DNA of 64,000 nucleotides from Bacillota bacterium (GTDB lineage: Bacteria > Bacillota > Limnochordia > Darwinibacteriales > Darwinibacteriaceae). The notes under the pieces were generated by a model. It saw only the letters and a list, made by a program, of their open reading frames with translations, was not told the origin of the DNA and did no database searches. The position numbers and the translations under genes are program-made. The stretch lies in contig JAKOTU010000055.1 in the NCBI GenBank assembly GCA_029776155.1, forward strand, positions 62,001 to 126,000, read 5' to 3'. Positions 62,490 to 64,000 of this stretch are shown here, piece by piece; the stretch's first letter is position 1; the number at the start of each line of letters is the position of its first letter.

Positions 62490-62956
62490 GGTTCCCGCTT
62501 CCCTTCCTGCCTGGTCTCCTGTTCCTGTAAAAAGGTGCGCATCCTCCGCAGAAGGCGCAGCAGCTCCTGGCTGTCCCCTTCCCCGAGGTAATCCATGAAC
62601 CCGCTGATCCTCCTGGTCAATTCGGCCCTGGCCTCCTGCACCAGGGCAGCCCCCCGGGCCGTGGGCCGCACATGGACCACGCGGCGGTCTCCGTCGGTTC
62701 CTGCCCGCTCCACCAACCCCTGTTCCTCAAGGGTGTTCACCAAGGTCGTAATGGTGGGCCTGGTCAACTGCAATAGTTCGCCAAGCTCCGAAGGCTGCAG
62801 ACCGGGGTCATCAGGCCCCACGTGGTGGTGAAGCAAAAGCAGCAGTCGCATGGCGCTGCCCCTCACCGGCCCAGAACAGCGGAAAAAGGCGCGTCCGCAG
62901 GTTTTCAGGCTTTCCAGGGTTTCCATAAACTCCAAAACCAGATCTCCCTGGGGCAC
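62477..62956 (-). CDS. MarR-family transcriptional regulator
   Basis: The 159-residue winged-helix regulator has LQPSELGELLQLTRPTITTLVNTLEEQG with the recognition helix, the wing GTDGDRRVVHVRPTARG, and flanking dimerisation helices. The GTG start follows AGGAGGG with six-base spacing. It lies directly upstream of the two ABC exporter genes and has a perfect 11-bp inverted repeat over its promoter. It probably represses itself and the exporter until a ligand binds. Confidence 0.93.
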   Translation of the reverse strand: MPQGDLVLEFMETLESLKTCGRAFFRCSGPVRGSAMRLLLLLHHHVGPDDPGLQPSELGELLQLTRPTITTLVNTLEEQGLVERAGTDGDRRVVHVRPTARGAALVQEARAELTRRISGFMDYLGEGDSQELLRLLRRMRTFLQEQETRQEGKREPCGS

Positions 62957-62982
62957 TGCGTTCCCTCCTGTCCTTTGGGGAA

Positions 62983-63033
62983 AGAATAGTTTGCAACACA
63001 AACTATTCTAGTGCAAAACCACCCCCAGATCAA
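62983..63033 (-). promoter_or_regulatory. Promoter and MarR operator of the exporter operon
   Basis: On the minus strand TTGATC (63028-63033) and TAGAAT (63005-63010) are 17 bases apart. AGAATAGTTTG and CAAACTATTCT form a perfect 11-bp inverted repeat with a five-base spacer (62983-63009) that covers the -10 and start site. This is the layout of an autorepressed marR operon. Confidence 0.82.
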
Positions 63034-63034
63034 C

Positions 63035-63061
63035 AAAAAAGCTAGGTTCGCCCTAGCTTTT
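63035..63061 (-). terminator. Intrinsic terminator after tyrS
   Basis: AAAAGCTAGG and CCTAGCTTTT form a stem on the minus strand around a five-base loop and are followed by a run of six T. It lies 26 bases after the tyrS stop and next to the -35 box of the marR promoter. Confidence 0.85.
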
Positions 63062-63086
63062 CTGCCGTTCTGTGCTGTCTTCCCCT

Positions 63087-64000
63087 CTACTCCAGCACCA
63101 CCCGGTGGTAAACTTTCTTCCCCTTGCGGATGATCAGCTCGCTGCCTTGGAAATCGGCCAAGGTCACCAGGCGCTCGATGCTGTCCACCCGTTCCTGCCC
63201 CAGGGTAATTCCCCCCTGGTCAATCAGGCGCCGCGCTTCGCTGCGGCTCTTGACAAGGTCAACTTCACTGAGCAGGGTAACAATATCCACGCCCTGGGCA
63301 AAACGCTCCCTGGCAAAGGTTGTGGATGGCATTCCATCGTGGGTACTGCCCGCCCCGAACACCGCCTTGGCTGCTTCCTGCGCTTTGCGTGCTTCTTCCT
63401 CGCCGTGCACGAACTTGGTCACCTCAAAGGCCAAGATTTCCTTAGCCCGGTTGATTTCTGCTCCCTGCAGTGCCCCCAACCGGCGCACTTCCTCCAAGGG
63501 CAGAAAGGTGAGCATGGTGAGCAGCTTCTCCACATCAGCGTCATCCACGTTGCGCAGGTATTGGTAGAAGTCGTAGGGGCTGGTCCGCTCTGGATCAAGC
63601 CAAACCGTACCCTTTTCCGTTTTACCCATCTTCACGCCGGCAGCCGTGGTCAACAGGGTCAGGGTGAGGCCGTAGACGGACTCCCCTTCCACTTTGCGCA
63701 CCAGTTCATAGCCGCCGATAATATTGGACCATTGGTCGTTGCCGCCCAGCTGCAGCCGGCAGTTATAGCGGCGGAACAGTTCCAGAAAGTCATAGGACTG
63801 GATTAACAGGTAGCTGAACTCCAAGAAGGTGAGGCCCGCTTCCAACCGGGACTTATACGCTTCCATGGTCAGCATACGTTTCACTGAAAAATGCCTGCCG
63901 ATCTCCCGCACGAACTCCATAAAATTGAGATCCAACAGCCATTCGGCGTTGTTCACCATGAGCGCTGAGCCATCCTCGAAGTTGAAAAAGCGGGAAAACT
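63087..64000 (-). CDS. tyrS: Tyrosyl-tRNA synthetase, 5' end outside window
   Basis: TyrS charges tRNA-Tyr. The 304 residues visible are the C-terminal three quarters. They include the tyrosine-binding QSYDFLELFRRYNCRLQLGGNDQWSNI region in blocks, the second class I signature KMGKTEKG (a KMSKS variant like the Bacillus KFGKT) and a C-terminal S4 RNA-binding domain ending GKKVYHRVVLE. The frame stays open to position 64000, so the N-terminus with the HIGH motif is beyond the edge. An in-frame ATG at 63959 is internal and is not the start. Confidence 0.95.
   Translation of the reverse strand, partial: FSRFFNFEDGSALMVNNAEWLLDLNFMEFVREIGRHFSVKRMLTMEAYKSRLEAGLTFLEFSYLLIQSYDFLELFRRYNCRLQLGGNDQWSNIIGGYELVRKVEGESVYGLTLTLLTTAAGVKMGKTEKGTVWLDPERTSPYDFYQYLRNVDDADVEKLLTMLTFLPLEEVRRLGALQGAEINRAKEILAFEVTKFVHGEEEARKAQEAAKAVFGAGSTHDGMPSTTFARERFAQGVDIVTLLSEVDLVKSRSEARRLIDQGGITLGQERVDSIERLVTLADFQGSELIIRKGKKVYHRVVLE

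Noticed and set aside
63580-63640. KMGKT in place of KMSKS in TyrS as a possible defect
   Set aside because: Bacterial TyrS proteins often have KFGKS/KFGKT-type variants, so this is normal.

Overview
The window is a gene-dense (no gap above about 130 bases), G+C-rich piece of chromosome from an endospore-forming member of the Bacillota, probably a Clostridia- or Limnochordia-like lineage. The evidence is a complete spoIIIAA-AH operon, a sigK gene, cwlD, and the classical Firmicute run pepQ-efp-(CD1247-like)-spoIIIA-accBC-asp23-nusB-xseAB-ispA. Many starts are GTG or TTG behind strong AGGAGG or AAGGGGG ribosome sites. No rRNA, tRNA or CRISPR array was seen.

Region 1 (1-15.6 kb, all minus strand) is that conserved block, followed upstream by yqeH and yqeG. 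A sequence fitting the sigma-E consensus lies in front of spoIIIAA.

Region 2 (15.6-20.4 kb) is the most striking part. The gene for the late mother-cell sigma factor sigma-K is split in two by a 4,015-bp element. Joining the two sides at a shared TC (GA on the coding strand) dinucleotide restores one open sigK frame. It also creates two dyad-symmetric sites, attB (34 bp) and attP (30 bp), both centred on that same dinucleotide. The element is a very compact 'skin'-type element. It encodes only a short serine recombinase, without the zinc-ribbon and coiled-coil regions, and a sugar operon of beta-phosphoglucomutase plus a GH65 maltose-phosphorylase-like enzyme. Both flanking genes run to within a few bases of, or across, the crossover points.

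Region 3 (20.4-30.8 kb) has two ECF-transporter S components, an ArsR regulator with a coiled-coil partner, the TldD/PmbA protease pair, a small divergent gene, a GIY-YIG protein, three overlapping M42 aminopeptidases, a GlpQ-like phosphodiesterase and dapF. Region 4 (30.8-37 kb) has a DegT-type aminotransferase, an 871-residue fusion of a class III aminotransferase to an acyl-ACP-reductase-like domain under a palindromic operator, a secreted protein of unknown role and a pair of Gate-domain membrane proteins.

Region 5 (37-50 kb) carries an RluA-type pseudouridine synthase, a Zn/Mn ABC importer, manA, pgi, mtnN, cwlD, a SYLF-luxS pair, glnS, a methyltransferase and a kinase-like/HAD pair. Region 6 (50-64 kb) has sfsA, cca, an NYN-LOTUS-cold-shock protein, a YaiI protein, an ABC-2-type transporter, pckA, a DUF503 protein, mnmA, a heterodimeric ABC exporter under a MarR regulator with a clear operator, and the 3' part of tyrS.

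In Region 2 the sugar operon can be expressed during growth from its own extended -10 promoter. Sigma-K can be made only after the recombinase removes the element. Function names rest on motifs recognised by eye; no database search was run.
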